From the NCBI RefSeq assembly GCF_014841135.1, contig NZ_JACYTN010000030.1, positions 1 to 50,953 of the forward strand: DNA of 50,953 nt, read 5' to 3'. Positions within the stretch are counted from its first letter, which is position 1. The number at the start of each line of letters is the position of its first letter. A model generated the notes under the pieces. It searched no databases. It was not told the DNA's origin and saw nothing but the letters and a program-made list of their open reading frames with translations. Origin of the DNA: Paenibacillus arenosi. Its GTDB lineage: Bacteria; Bacillota; Bacilli; Paenibacillales; Paenibacillaceae. This document shows, in pieces, positions 15,186 through 24,112 of this stretch. Both the position numbers and the translations under genes were made by a program.

Positions 15186-16469
15186 TTACTCCTGTAACGC
15201 AGCAGGCACATTGCGAGTATGACAATGAACCCCGCCACCAAATAAATTTAGTGCCATCGTGTCTAGCAGCACAATCTGCTTATTTGGAAATACATCCTTA
15301 AGGACGCGTTCTGCTTCTTCGTCTTTCTTTTTTATACGTTCCGGGAGTCCTGCCTTCCAATATTTTTGCCCGATTACGATGTCATTCAAGATAAGAAAGT
15401 TACAATAGCTTAAAGCAGGCAGCATTGTCATATCTCCACTTGGAATAGGGGAACCATCGAATAATGTTGTTAAACCAAGATAGTCTTTTAATCCGTGCCA
15501 AGATTGGTATAAAGGTTCTCCTTGCTTAACCTGAACATAGATCGGATCAGGCATCGGAATACGAATGATGCGGAATGGCTCGCCGTTAGTATCAAGGCAA
15601 TTTCGTAGAACATCGTAGGCTTGGTCCAGTCTTGATTTGTTTATAGCTGCAAGTTTATGTTGAGTAGCTTCTTCTTCGGTAATCTCAGCTAGTACGATCG
15701 TCCTCTCATCGACAAAGCGACACATCTCATCGATATGACCATTGGCTGATGCTGAGCGATAGGCAAGTGTAATATCATCGGGGCCGGGCACAGGACCAGT
15801 CATAATATGATCATCATCAAAAGTAGGGAGGGGAAGCCAAATGACTTGTTTTAAGTTGAAAATACGTTTGAATTCTGCCTCCACTTCATCACGAGTCATG
15901 CCTCGATTTCGTTTGTGAACCTCGGTCTCCTCTATGGTCATCATGACACCTTGTCCATTGAACTCGCGGTTGCCACCTTCACCAATCAAACGGGTAAACA
16001 CCGTTTCCTCAATGCCAAGCAGCTTGGCATGCTCGCGGTCGAAGGCTTCCATCAGTCTAGAAGGTCGAGCATATTTGTCCATAAGACCGTACATATCAAA
16101 ATCAAAATCGACGAGTTTGCGACAACCCGTATCATCAATCATGATCTCGGGGCCAAAATCTCGTGGGTATATAACCTGGTTCTCGATGTGCGAGAATTGG
16201 ATGCGGCTCGTATCAACATGCTGCTGCACTAATTTTTGTTTGGCACGCTGCATAACCTGCTCATTTGAGGTGTTCACGATGACTAAATCAACATGTTCCA
16301 GCATGAGTTTTACAATTTCCACACTTACGGTGTCTACGTTGTATCCTTCGCAAGGAATTTCAATATCAGACCAACAGAGCATAACACTGTCTTGCAGCTC
16401 GAACTCTCCAGGCATTCTAAAGCGAAGCACATCCGTTATCGATTGGTTATTCATGCTGATGATCGTCAT
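15186..16469 (-). CDS. Agmatine/peptidyl-arginine deiminase family protein (PAD_porph)
   Basis: 427 aa, GAGAGGAT upstream of the ATG. Enzymes of this guanidino-group fold hydrolyse agmatine to N-carbamoylputrescine, or arginine residues to citrulline. Key motifs are IYPRDFGPE (substrate Asp), GEGGNREFNGQG, NGHIDEMCRF (catalytic His/Glu) and the C-terminal GGGVHCHTRNVPA with the nucleophile Cys. It is about 60 residues longer than ordinary AguA. It has no signal peptide, unlike the secreted Porphyromonas enzyme. No polyamine genes are adjacent (the expected AguB is missing), so the substrate is open. It lies 131 nt downstream of the mocR-like gene on the same strand. Confidence 0.85.
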   Translation of the reverse strand: MTIISMNNQSITDVLRFRMPGEFELQDSVMLCWSDIEIPCEGYNVDTVSVEIVKLMLEHVDLVIVNTSNEQVMQRAKQKLVQQHVDTSRIQFSHIENQVIYPRDFGPEIMIDDTGCRKLVDFDFDMYGLMDKYARPSRLMEAFDREHAKLLGIEETVFTRLIGEGGNREFNGQGVMMTIEETEVHKRNRGMTRDEVEAEFKRIFNLKQVIWLPLPTFDDDHIMTGPVPGPDDITLAYRSASANGHIDEMCRFVDERTIVLAEITEEEATQHKLAAINKSRLDQAYDVLRNCLDTNGEPFRIIRIPMPDPIYVQVKQGEPLYQSWHGLKDYLGLTTLFDGSPIPSGDMTMLPALSYCNFLILNDIVIGQKYWKAGLPERIKKKDEEAERVLKDVFPNKQIVLLDTMALNLFGGGVHCHTRNVPAALQE

Positions 16470-16600
16470 TGCACATCCATCCTCTCACATTTCATCATTT
16501 TACAATCGAAGTTTGGTTGTTGCGATCTGATCATACAGGTCTGAATAACGATGTTGTCAAGTGGCGAAGCTCGAATGTACGGACTATCTATATGGCTTGC

Positions 16601-18019
16601 TTAGTAATTGTTAAACCATGCGTGATGAAGGGCATGAACTCCCGTAATAATATCCTCATTGCTTAAACCGCCGAAGCCGATCTGAACCATCGAACGTTCG
16701 GCTTGAGTTGGGTGTGTCCAAAAAGGGGATACAGGGTAGACTCTGACCCCTACCTTCTCCGCGGTTTGAATCAGCTCCAGCTCATCCATGCCATTATGTA
16801 CACGTAATAAAATGTGAAGTCCCGCATCTTGGCCGATTATGGTCGCTTGGTTACCCATCAACTTCTTGATCGTAGATATCAGCGTCATTTGTTTTTGTCG
16901 ATATACTTTGCGCATTTTACGAATATGGGCTTCCCAATGGCCATTGCTCATAAACAACTCCAGTGTCTTCTGTTGGAGCTGAGAAACCGTCTGGTCATAT
17001 AATCGATAGTTATGCTTCTTGTGAAGCTCTAGCAAGGCCGGGGGCAGAACCATATAGGCAGTACGCAAGGAGGGAAGAAGACATTTTGAGAAAGTTCCCA
17101 AATAGACCGTGCGTTGATGAGTATCCATGCCTTGTAGGGATGGTATCGGTTTGCCCACATATCGGAACTCACTGTCGTAGTCATCCTCAATAATGATGCC
17201 ATTCATATCGGCTGCCCATTTTAGCAGTTGCATTCTTTTGGCAAGCGGCATAACCATTCCATGAGGGAATTGGTGAGATGGAGTTATGTATACGATACGG
17301 GACTTACTTTCATATAACTTCTGAATATTAAGCCCATCTTCGTCCAGTGGAATAGGGTGGACAGGTAAACCGTTATGTTGAAAAATGGTTCGCGCCCCGT
17401 CATAGCCTGGCTCCTCCATCGCTATGCTGTTGATAGCAGCTCCTAGTAATCCAGCTACTATGCCGAGTAGGTACTGGATACCAGCTCCAATGATGATCTG
17501 ATCCGGTGAGGAGTTTACTCCTCTTGAGCCATGCAGATAGTTGGCAATTTCATTGCGAAGTCCAAGTTCGCCAATAGGATCGCCATAGGAAACGAGCATT
17601 TGTTGATTCATCTGTAAACTTTGATTAGATAACTTACGCCAAGTGCTGAATGGAAAATGTTCAGCATCTACATCACCATAACGAAAATCGTACTGAATTG
17701 CAGATCTTTCTTGTACAGAAGCTTTCGGCATATTCATACTACTCGAATACGAGGAAGATAATGTCTCAAGTTCTAGGTCAATCACATATAGGCCGCTTCT
17801 CGGTCTGCTCTGCACGTAGCCTTCGGCTATTAACTGTTGATAGGCCAAGTCTACCGTATTTCGGCTAATATGGAGATGGGAAGATAGTGCGCGGATAGAC
17901 GGAAGTCGTGTTTGAGCAGCTAACTTTCCACTCAAAATTTCTGTTTTTATATATTGATAAAGTTGAGTGTATAGTGGATCTTCGGATCTTCCATCCAGCA
18001 ATATGGTCAAATCAATCAT
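16601..18019 (-). CDS. MocR/GabR-family regulator (GntR HTH fused to aminotransferase fold)
   Basis: 472 aa from the ATG at 18019, preceded by GAGGAGG six bases upstream; the longer start at 18073 lacks such a site. The N-terminal GntR winged helix (PLYTQLYQYIKTEILSG ... SSHLHISRNTVDLAYQQLIAEGYV) is fused to a class I aminotransferase-like domain that binds PLP (EDDYDSEFR; FSKCLLPSLR with the PLP Lys in GTFSK). MocR proteins sense amino compounds or PLP and act on the neighbouring promoter. It is divergent from the luciferase-like oxidoreductase at 18175, its most likely target. Confidence 0.93.
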   Translation of the reverse strand: MIDLTILLDGRSEDPLYTQLYQYIKTEILSGKLAAQTRLPSIRALSSHLHISRNTVDLAYQQLIAEGYVQSRPRSGLYVIDLELETLSSSYSSSMNMPKASVQERSAIQYDFRYGDVDAEHFPFSTWRKLSNQSLQMNQQMLVSYGDPIGELGLRNEIANYLHGSRGVNSSPDQIIIGAGIQYLLGIVAGLLGAAINSIAMEEPGYDGARTIFQHNGLPVHPIPLDEDGLNIQKLYESKSRIVYITPSHQFPHGMVMPLAKRMQLLKWAADMNGIIIEDDYDSEFRYVGKPIPSLQGMDTHQRTVYLGTFSKCLLPSLRTAYMVLPPALLELHKKHNYRLYDQTVSQLQQKTLELFMSNGHWEAHIRKMRKVYRQKQMTLISTIKKLMGNQATIIGQDAGLHILLRVHNGMDELELIQTAEKVGVRVYPVSPFWTHPTQAERSMVQIGFGGLSNEDIITGVHALHHAWFNNY

Positions 18020-18043
18020 AGATATCCTCCTCGCAGCCAAAAC

Positions 18044-18087
18044 TGACCCCATAATTGAATTTAGAGTTGTCACTACCTATAGGGTCA
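18044..18087. promoter_or_regulatory. Inverted repeat in the mocR-oxidoreductase intergenic region
   Basis: TGACCCCATA (18044-18053) and TATAGGGTCA (18078-18087) are inverted copies with one mismatch, 24 bp apart. The second arm overlaps a - strand -35 (TTGACC) with TCTAAA 17 bp further. MocR regulators bind such spaced half-sites; probably autoregulation plus control of the divergent gene (inference). Confidence 0.6.
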
Positions 18088-18174
18088 ATTGTTCCATACA
18101 ATTATATCAGTTTCAGTCGGATTGTGGCGCAAGAGTAGAGGACTGGAACACTGACAATTGGGGAGGCGAGTGAA

Positions 18175-19233
18175 TTGGACCAAAAAATTAAACCTAGTGA
18201 ACAGACAGATAGAGAAGTATCAACGGCCAGCGTTGTTGGTGGAAGTTTTCATGAGCATCCTGGTTTCTGTCGCATGTTTGCCCCTGATCAATTGACAATC
18301 GGTATATTTTTGCCGCTTACGTTCTATAGAGGTCAAATGGACGTATTACAGGGCCAAGCTGATATCGTAGAAAAAATCGATCAATCCAATTTTGCTGCTG
18401 TCTGGGTACGGGATGTTCCGCTATTCGATCCTAGTTTTGGAGATGCTGGACAAGTGTTCGATCCGTTTATTTATTTGGCTTATCTTGCTGCAAGGACGAA
18501 GAACGTGTCCTTAGTAACAGGAAGTGCAATCTTTACTCTTCGTCATCCCATCGATTTGGCGAAGGCTGCGTCATCTGTAGATGTGCTGTCAGGTGGGCGC
18601 CTTGTACTTGGAATAGCTTCTGGGGATCGCCCCGTAGAATTCCCGGCATACGGACTGGATGCGGATCAGCGTGAGGTGAGGTTCCGAGAAACCGTGGAGT
18701 ATTTCCGTGCGCTTATTCAACATCAAAGTCCCACGATTCAATCTTCTCTGGGGCATTTAAAAGGAGTGGAACTGCTCCCTAAGCCTGCGGCAGGAGGTAT
18801 ACCACTCATGGTCACTGGTTCAAGTCGACAAACGTTGGACTGGATTGCAGAGCACAGTGACGGCTGGCTTACTTATCCCCAAGCGACGGCAAATGCTGCT
18901 GGCCCTCAGATGCTTGCACAGAAGATCAAGGCTTGGCGTGAGAAAATTCCCGGCGGAATGTTTAAGCCGCACATGACCAACGAATGGATTGATCTGGTGG
19001 AGGATATCCATTATCCTCGAACACCGCTGCGTGGAGGATTTGTATTGCGTACAGGACGACTAGGCTTGATTCAACTTTTACAAGAATGGCGAGAAGCGGG
19101 TGTTAATCATGCTGCGCTCGGTATCCAATTTTCGAGTCGGCCGACTGCTGAGGTCATTCAAGAGCTAGCAGAGGAAGTGCTGCCGCTCTTTCCTACACAT
19201 GCTGGCCCAAGCCCGTTATTTACTGGATGGTAA
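18175..19233 (+). CDS. Luciferase-like (LLM class) flavin-dependent oxidoreductase
   Basis: 352 aa. The start is TTG at 18175, with GGGGAGG eight bases upstream; no ATG fits. The bacterial-luciferase-like TIM barrel uses reduced FMN or F420. Visible features are FAAVWVRDVPLFDP, the LAYLAARTKNVSLVTGSAI strand, HPIDLAKAASSVDVLSGGRLVLGIASGDRPVEF and MVTGSSRQTLDWIAEHSDGWL. These fit the family often found beside MocR regulators. The substrate is unknown. Without F420 genes in view, FMN is the safer cofactor guess. Confidence 0.9.
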   Translation: MDQKIKPSEQTDREVSTASVVGGSFHEHPGFCRMFAPDQLTIGIFLPLTFYRGQMDVLQGQADIVEKIDQSNFAAVWVRDVPLFDPSFGDAGQVFDPFIYLAYLAARTKNVSLVTGSAIFTLRHPIDLAKAASSVDVLSGGRLVLGIASGDRPVEFPAYGLDADQREVRFRETVEYFRALIQHQSPTIQSSLGHLKGVELLPKPAAGGIPLMVTGSSRQTLDWIAEHSDGWLTYPQATANAAGPQMLAQKIKAWREKIPGGMFKPHMTNEWIDLVEDIHYPRTPLRGGFVLRTGRLGLIQLLQEWREAGVNHAALGIQFSSRPTAEVIQELAEEVLPLFPTHAGPSPLFTGW

Positions 19234-19422
19234 GAGGGGACTTCAATCGTAGCTAATCGTTATTGAACGGCGTGTACATAGTTTCGGTTTAACGATATTT
19301 TGCGGAATATAGCGTAATGGTGGCTGATCAAGGCTGTTTGCTAATATGCTTATTGGTTGCACTGAATGTCCGTGATAGATCATGCAAACACGATCGGATG
19401 GACGGAAGTAATAGAAGATGAC

Positions 19423-19455
19423 AAAACCCTTTGGAGCACCAAAGGGTTTTTCAGT
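19423..19455. terminator. Terminator between oxidoreductase and lipase genes
   Basis: AAAACCCTTTGG (19423-19434) pairs perfectly with CCAAAGGGTTTT (19439-19450) around a 4-nt loop, followed by T residues. A-run/T-run symmetry lets it serve both convergent genes. Confidence 0.85.
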
Positions 19456-19512
19456 ATTTATATATAACGCCCCCTCACTCACTCTATCGTTTCGCAGGAT
19501 TTAATTACTCCA

Positions 19513-20385
19513 TTAACAGCCTACACAATACAACTGTCCTTTAGTTATGGTTGATCCACATCCGCCTAGAAAAGGAACACAAACCCCTGTAGTGGGGCAA
19601 AAACCCGGATTGGGTTGGCAGATGGCTTTCGTGTATGCAGGGTTCTTTTTGCTAAGCGTATTGAAATAACAAACAATGCTATGGTTAAGCCCTGCCACAC
19701 TGTTCAATTGAAAGGATATAGGATACTTTCTGTTCACATGCTTATAGTAGAGCCCTTCTTTGGTAAAGGGAGGAGGGTACACTTTATCTGGTATATAGGG
19801 AATAATGTCATGGACATTGAACACACGTACACTGTTCTTTACGACTCGATCATATTTGGCGGCGAAGGTGGGGTTTCCAACACGAGGGGAGCCATACGTA
19901 TACACGATTGGTTTACTGAACTTCGTATTTACGGCAATATCTAAGCCTGCTAACACAGCTAATGCCCCTCCTAGGCTGTGACCAGCAATATACAGTCGCT
20001 TGGTAGGGGACAGTTTCTTTAGCGCTTGAATGATACTATTTCTTGCGGAGCTATAAATGCACGTAAATCCTCGATGGGTCTTCCCGCTATTTCGAACATA
20101 TGGATAGGGGACCTGAAAAATATCTTGATCCGATTCATTGTCTTGAAATGAACCTGTTCCTCTAAAGGCCATAACGATATTATGTTTAGATTCTGCAATA
20201 TACCCGAACACTTCTTTGATCGGCTGTTCAACACCACCAAGAGTTTGAATGACATAGCGCAGTTTATAGCCTTTTGGTAAAAATATCTTTTTCGCTTGAA
20301 CAAGCACATACGTCTGGTACGTCATAGCTGCGAGAAAAATAGCTGTTTTATTCATAGAATCGTGATTCACTCCATAGCTCCCCAT
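19513..20385 (-). CDS. Class 3 (fungal-type) lipase family protein, catalytically complete
   Basis: 290 aa, ATG with AAAGGAG upstream. Alpha/beta-hydrolase of the lipase class 3 family. The nucleophile is Ser137 in AGHSLGGALA, the likely acid is Asp193 (NVHDIIPYIP), the likely base is His235 (GLNHSIVCYF), and the oxyanion loop is FRGTGSFQDNES. No classical signal peptide is seen, although residues 12-32 are weakly hydrophobic. The C-terminal tail is Cys-rich, with six Cys from residue 256 (CQPNPGFCPTTGVCVPFLGG...CVGC), suggesting disulfides and an extracellular site. It lies 34 nt downstream of a close paralogue on the same strand. Confidence 0.88.
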   Translation of the reverse strand: MGSYGVNHDSMNKTAIFLAAMTYQTYVLVQAKKIFLPKGYKLRYVIQTLGGVEQPIKEVFGYIAESKHNIVMAFRGTGSFQDNESDQDIFQVPYPYVRNSGKTHRGFTCIYSSARNSIIQALKKLSPTKRLYIAGHSLGGALAVLAGLDIAVNTKFSKPIVYTYGSPRVGNPTFAAKYDRVVKNSVRVFNVHDIIPYIPDKVYPPPFTKEGLYYKHVNRKYPISFQLNSVAGLNHSIVCYFNTLSKKNPAYTKAICQPNPGFCPTTGVCVPFLGGCGSTITKGQLYCVGC

Positions 20386-20419
20386 AGTTGACTCCTTTCT
20401 CTTACACTAGGCAGTGGAA

Positions 20420-21247
20420 TTAACAAGTTTTTAGTAGCGGCACACACATGCTTGTGTTGGGACAAAAGCCCGGATTCGTCTGGCAGAGCGCTTTGGCATA
20501 AGCAGGGTCCCTTTTACTCAGATATTTAAAATAACAGCCAATTCCATCATTTCGAGCTGTACTGTTGAGTTGGAAGGAGAGCGGGTATTTATTTTTCACA
20601 TGCTGGTATTTCAACCCGTTCTTCGTAAACGGAGGTGGGTAAAACGTGGCTGGAAAAGTAGCATTGGCGTCAAGGACATTGACGACGCGCACGCTATTAT
20701 TTACCACTTTATTAAATCGTGCTGCAAAAATTGGGTCTCCGGTTCGCAGGCTGCCGTACGTATAGACGTTAGTGCGCTTAAACTTCGTATTCACTGCAAT
20801 ATCCAGCGCAGCAAGTGTGGCAACGACTCCTCCGTAGTTATGACCAGCAATGTACAGTTTTTTGGTTGCAGGGAGCTTGTTTAACTCGCGGATGATTTTG
20901 TCTCTCGTAGATTGGTACATGCAAGTCAATCCTCGATGCGTGTGACCTGCTTTTTGGACATAAGGATAGGGAATTTGAAGCGCATCATATCCTGCAAGAA
21001 GCTCTGCGGGGTAGTCTGCATAGCCTCGAAAGGCAACAATAATTTTTTGCTTAGATTCTGCTATGAATCCGAATATCTCCTCTTTCGGATTTTCTACATT
21101 GGCTAGTACACGAATGATGGAGCGAAGCTTAAAGCCTTTTGGTAGTTCCACTTTGTTGGTAAAAAACAACTGATAGGCTTGATAGCTCATGGCCGCAAGA
21201 AAGATCGCATTTCTAGTAATCGTGGATTTTGTTACGGAAGTACCCAT
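20420..21247 (-). CDS. Lipase class 3 paralogue lacking catalytic Ser and His (pseudo-lipase)
   Basis: 275 aa from the ATG at 21247 (GGGGGAA upstream). An in-frame ATG seven codons earlier is weaker. It aligns end to end with the neighbouring lipase, including FQLNS and NPGFCPNTSMCVP. The active site differs: AGHSLGG is AGHNYGG (Asn137 for Ser137), the His-bearing GLNHSIVCYF is ARNDGIGCYF with no His, and the oxyanion loop FRGTGS is FRGYAD. Asp193 is kept. The frame is intact with no stops, so this looks like a maintained non-enzymatic copy rather than decay. It could be a binding or partner protein. Confidence 0.88.
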   Translation of the reverse strand: MGTSVTKSTITRNAIFLAAMSYQAYQLFFTNKVELPKGFKLRSIIRVLANVENPKEEIFGFIAESKQKIIVAFRGYADYPAELLAGYDALQIPYPYVQKAGHTHRGLTCMYQSTRDKIIRELNKLPATKKLYIAGHNYGGVVATLAALDIAVNTKFKRTNVYTYGSLRTGDPIFAARFNKVVNNSVRVVNVLDANATFPATFYPPPFTKNGLKYQHVKNKYPLSFQLNSTARNDGIGCYFKYLSKRDPAYAKALCQTNPGFCPNTSMCVPLLKTC

Positions 21248-21402
21248 CTTCTCGTTCCCCCTATACATTAGGGCTAATCTGCATACGCGATATGATATGA
21301 ATGACCATTTTGAAGTGCGCTAGGCGATTCACCTTTACTAGCTGCCCATGCCTCACGAAATTAAGCTAAACCGCTCATAGGAAAAATTGCTTTTTAACCC
21401 GC

Positions 21403-21433
21403 TTGACTCTCCCCTTAACTGGATAGTTATACT
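21403..21433 (+). promoter_or_regulatory. MerR-type promoter with 19-bp spacer and dyad operator
   Basis: TTGACT (21403-21408) and TATACT (21428-21433) are 19 bp apart, the overlong spacer diagnostic of MerR-activated promoters. The spacer carries the dyad ACTcTCCccTTAActGGAtAGT (21406-21427), of the kind bound by BmrR/BltR-type regulators. The -10 overlaps an upstream in-frame TTG, ruling that out as a start of the downstream gene. Confidence 0.85.
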
Positions 21434-21486
21434 TGGAAAAGACAAGGGGAGCATTGAACGATTCATGTAAGGGAGGTTATCAACCA

Positions 21487-22302
21487 GTGTTTAAAATCAG
21501 TGAGTTTTCGAAAATTAGTCAAGTGTCCGTCAAGACGCTTCGATATTACGATCAGTTGAACTTGCTCAAGCCGACTCACACGGATAAATATACGGGATAT
21601 CGATACTACACGGCTGACCAAATGTTTCAACTCAATCGTATTTTGGCATACAAAGAACTTGGGTTCTCGTTAGAACAAATTCGTCAGATGATGGGTGAGC
21701 AAGTCCCGATTGAACAAATTAGAGGAATGTTTCGGTTAAAGCAGAACGAGATTCAGTCCATGCTAGACAAGGAACAAGCTAGGCTAGATCGAATCAAGCA
21801 GCGCCTATGCTGTATCGAGCGTGAAGGGGAGAATCAGACGTCGCACGATGTCATTCTTAAGGAAGTGGAGCCTCAGCTTGTGATTTCTTACCGTCTTAGA
21901 ACGTCATACAGGCACATAGCGGAGCTTTTTAAACAGTTGGATGATTATTTGGGGAAATTCGGCCAGTCCTCTTCAAGTAAAATTGTACTCTGGCACGGTT
22001 GTGAAAATAGTGAGGATGAGATCGATATCGAAGTGGCTCGTCCATTAACGAACGAAGTCCCAAGCAGCTCACTTTTCATCGTAAAACGATTGCCGGAAGT
22101 TACGAGCATGGCCACGCTTACCCACATTTGTCGCACGGCGAGCTCTTGTACGGCGAGTACGGAATTGGCATTGTGGATCGAACGAAATGGTTATCGAATC
22201 AAGGGGAACGAGCCGCGGCGAGAACTTTGTCTACCTCATGAGAAGTTAGGTGATCCAGACACCTATGTTGCTGAAGTTCAGATTGCTGTCGAGAGAGCCT
22301 AA
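21487..22302 (+). CDS. MerR-family regulator with GyrI-like effector-binding domain
   Basis: 271 aa from the GTG at 21487 (GGGAGG about ten bases upstream). The earlier in-frame TTG at 21433 lies in the -10 box. The N-terminal winged helix begins FKISEFSKISQVSVKTLRYYDQ, followed by a dimerisation helix (about 80-125) and a C-terminal GyrI-like/BmrR-type ligand domain (from DVILKEVEPQLVISYRLRT). Such proteins bind lipophilic cations and activate efflux genes. It is followed 30 nt later by an MFS transporter, so it probably controls itself and that pump from the 19-bp-spacer promoter. Confidence 0.92.
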   Translation: MFKISEFSKISQVSVKTLRYYDQLNLLKPTHTDKYTGYRYYTADQMFQLNRILAYKELGFSLEQIRQMMGEQVPIEQIRGMFRLKQNEIQSMLDKEQARLDRIKQRLCCIEREGENQTSHDVILKEVEPQLVISYRLRTSYRHIAELFKQLDDYLGKFGQSSSSKIVLWHGCENSEDEIDIEVARPLTNEVPSSSLFIVKRLPEVTSMATLTHICRTASSCTASTELALWIERNGYRIKGNEPRRELCLPHEKLGDPDTYVAEVQIAVERA

Positions 22303-22332
22303 AGACGATTGCATGGAAAGGGGAGTTGCAGC

Positions 22333-23553
22333 TTGAGTAAACAACAAAAGCTTTTGACCTTACATTTATTTTTATTGACCTTTGTCTTAGGAACAAGTGA
22401 ATTTGTTATTGTCGGGTTGCTGGCTGAAGTGTCAGCTGATTTACATATAGCGATTTCAGCAGCAGGAGCGCTTGTATCAGCATTTGCCCTATCTTTTGCA
22501 ATAGGTACACCTATATTGACGGCCATATTCAGTCGGTACTCCAAGTACCCTCTTATGCTTACTTTGATTGCGGTATTTATTGCAGGCAATATCCTAACCG
22601 CTTTATCCAGTTCGTATGCGCTGCTTCTTGTTTCTCGAATGATTACGGCTGTTGTTACCGGAGTTTTGATCGCACTTGCGATGGCTGTTGGTAGCGAATC
22701 TGTGTCTGCCGAAAAGAGGGGTACTGTCATTTCTATTATCTTTATGGGCTTTACCATTGCTAGTGTAATCGGTGTCCCACTGGGTACCTATATCGGACAA
22801 TGGGGCGGTTGGCAGTTGGCCTTCTGGTTTACTTCTCTTTTAGGAATCATTTCTCTCATTACAAGCTCGGTGACAATTCCAAAAGGACTAAAGGGAACGC
22901 AGAGTTCATTAAAGAAACAAATTGGATTGCTAACCAATTCGCGTATTGTCATTGCATTCTTTATTCCGGCGCTAAGTATTGGAGCCACTTATACCGTATA
23001 CACGTATTTGACTCCTTTGATGCAAGATGTGCTCTTTGTTCCAGATCAGTATATAAGCCTTGTATTTCTGCTGTACGGAGTTGTGTCTGTGTTTAGCACA
23101 CTAATTGGAGGAAAATTGGCCAATCGCGATGGGATTAGGAAGCTTAGATACGTGTTTCTCATTCAAGCGCTCATTCTCGCATCGTTGTATGTTACCTCTA
23201 ACTCAATCGTCGGAGGATTAATTAGCATTTCATTTATTGCTCTAATCGTGTATGTCATGAACTCCACGATGCAGTTGTATTTCATTGATTTGGCTGATAA
23301 ACATTATCCAGCTGCGAAAGATTTGGCTTCATCGTTGACGCCTGTCTCTGTAAATGTCGGAATCGCGCTTGGCTCAGCTCTTGGCGGGATTGTCACCACG
23401 AACAGGGACATAATCGATATATCATGGTTCGGTGGTATCGTTGCGATCGCTGCCTCTTTGCTGACCTTTATCAGCTACAGCTTGGACCGAAAACAAACTA
23501 TCTATAGTAAACGGAGTTCGACAAGGAGCGCCTGTAATGATAGTGGAGTGTAA
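22333..23553 (+). CDS. MFS efflux transporter (DHA1, YdhP/AraJ-like)
   Basis: 406 aa from the TTG at 22333, which has AAAGGGGAG eight bases upstream; a TTG at 22309 lacks a site. About 12 membrane segments are visible. The N-terminus LFLLTFVLGTSEFVIVGLL is typical of the DHA1 group that exports drugs, sugars or arabinose analogues by proton antiport. Motif A is degenerate (FSRYSKYPL). It forms an operon with the MerR regulator upstream, suggesting ligand-induced efflux. A terminator follows (23564-23586). Confidence 0.92.
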   Translation: MSKQQKLLTLHLFLLTFVLGTSEFVIVGLLAEVSADLHIAISAAGALVSAFALSFAIGTPILTAIFSRYSKYPLMLTLIAVFIAGNILTALSSSYALLLVSRMITAVVTGVLIALAMAVGSESVSAEKRGTVISIIFMGFTIASVIGVPLGTYIGQWGGWQLAFWFTSLLGIISLITSSVTIPKGLKGTQSSLKKQIGLLTNSRIVIAFFIPALSIGATYTVYTYLTPLMQDVLFVPDQYISLVFLLYGVVSVFSTLIGGKLANRDGIRKLRYVFLIQALILASLYVTSNSIVGGLISISFIALIVYVMNSTMQLYFIDLADKHYPAAKDLASSLTPVSVNVGIALGSALGGIVTTNRDIIDISWFGGIVAIAASLLTFISYSLDRKQTIYSKRSSTRSACNDSGV

Positions 23554-23563
23554 AACCGTGCGC

Positions 23564-23586
23564 AGCTGTTCAAGGTTGCGTTTTTA
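23564..23586 (+). terminator. Terminator after the MFS gene
   Basis: CGCAGC pairs with GTTGCG (one G-T wobble) around an 8-nt loop, followed by a T-run, 10 nt beyond the MFS stop. Confidence 0.6.
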
Positions 23587-23652
23587 TTTTGTAATTTTGT
23601 AATATCATGTATAATGATACTTTAATCCACGTTTTACCAGGAGGTGGGAGGA

Positions 23653-23934
23653 TTGCTGAAGGGGATTCGTAGCTCAGTAGTTACAAATTCGGCTATGCAA
23701 AAGGTTCTTATTTATCTTTCAATGGCTTGTATTGTTATAAATGTAATTGGCTATATCGCTGCCTTGTTTATCTTCTCTAATTTCCACTATTTATATTGGT
23801 CTGTAGGAATAGGGTACATTGGCTTTATGGGTGCCTTTTTATGCAAGAACAATAAGTTAGCACTTGTCAATGTAGTGTTGTGCATAGGATTTATTTTTGT
23901 GGTCTTTAGCCCGATCATGTATTGGCTTAGTTAA
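23653..23934 (+). CDS. Small membrane protein, three predicted spans
   Basis: 93 aa if started at the TTG at 23653 (AGGAGG seven bases upstream); a GTG at 23644 would add three residues. Three hydrophobic segments are visible: KVLIYLSMACIVINVIGYIA, YLYWSVGIGYIGFMGAFLC and LVNVVLCIGFIFVVFSPIMY. No charged motif suggests transport or enzyme function, and I do not recognise a family. It has its own terminator and no operon partner. Confidence 0.65.
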   Translation: MLKGIRSSVVTNSAMQKVLIYLSMACIVINVIGYIAALFIFSNFHYLYWSVGIGYIGFMGAFLCKNNKLALVNVVLCIGFIFVVFSPIMYWLS

Positions 23935-23977
23935 TATCTACTCTAATGCAGCTTACTATTAGGAAGAACAAAGAACA

Positions 23978-24041
23978 AATAGCCCGTTCACACAAATGGA
24001 AAGTGGTTGCTTTCAACCTAGTGTGACTTTGGGCTATTTTT
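23978..24041. terminator. Long hairpin terminator
   Basis: AATAGCCC (23978-23985) pairs with GGGCTATT (24031-24038), continued inward by CACAC/GTGTG, and followed by T residues. It lies between the small membrane protein gene and the convergent acetyltransferase gene. Confidence 0.8.
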
Positions 24042-24112
24042 GTTATATAGACAGTGTATCGTCTAGTATTTTATTCCGTTATCGTACTTGTCGCATAGTT
24101 CTTCGTCCAGAC

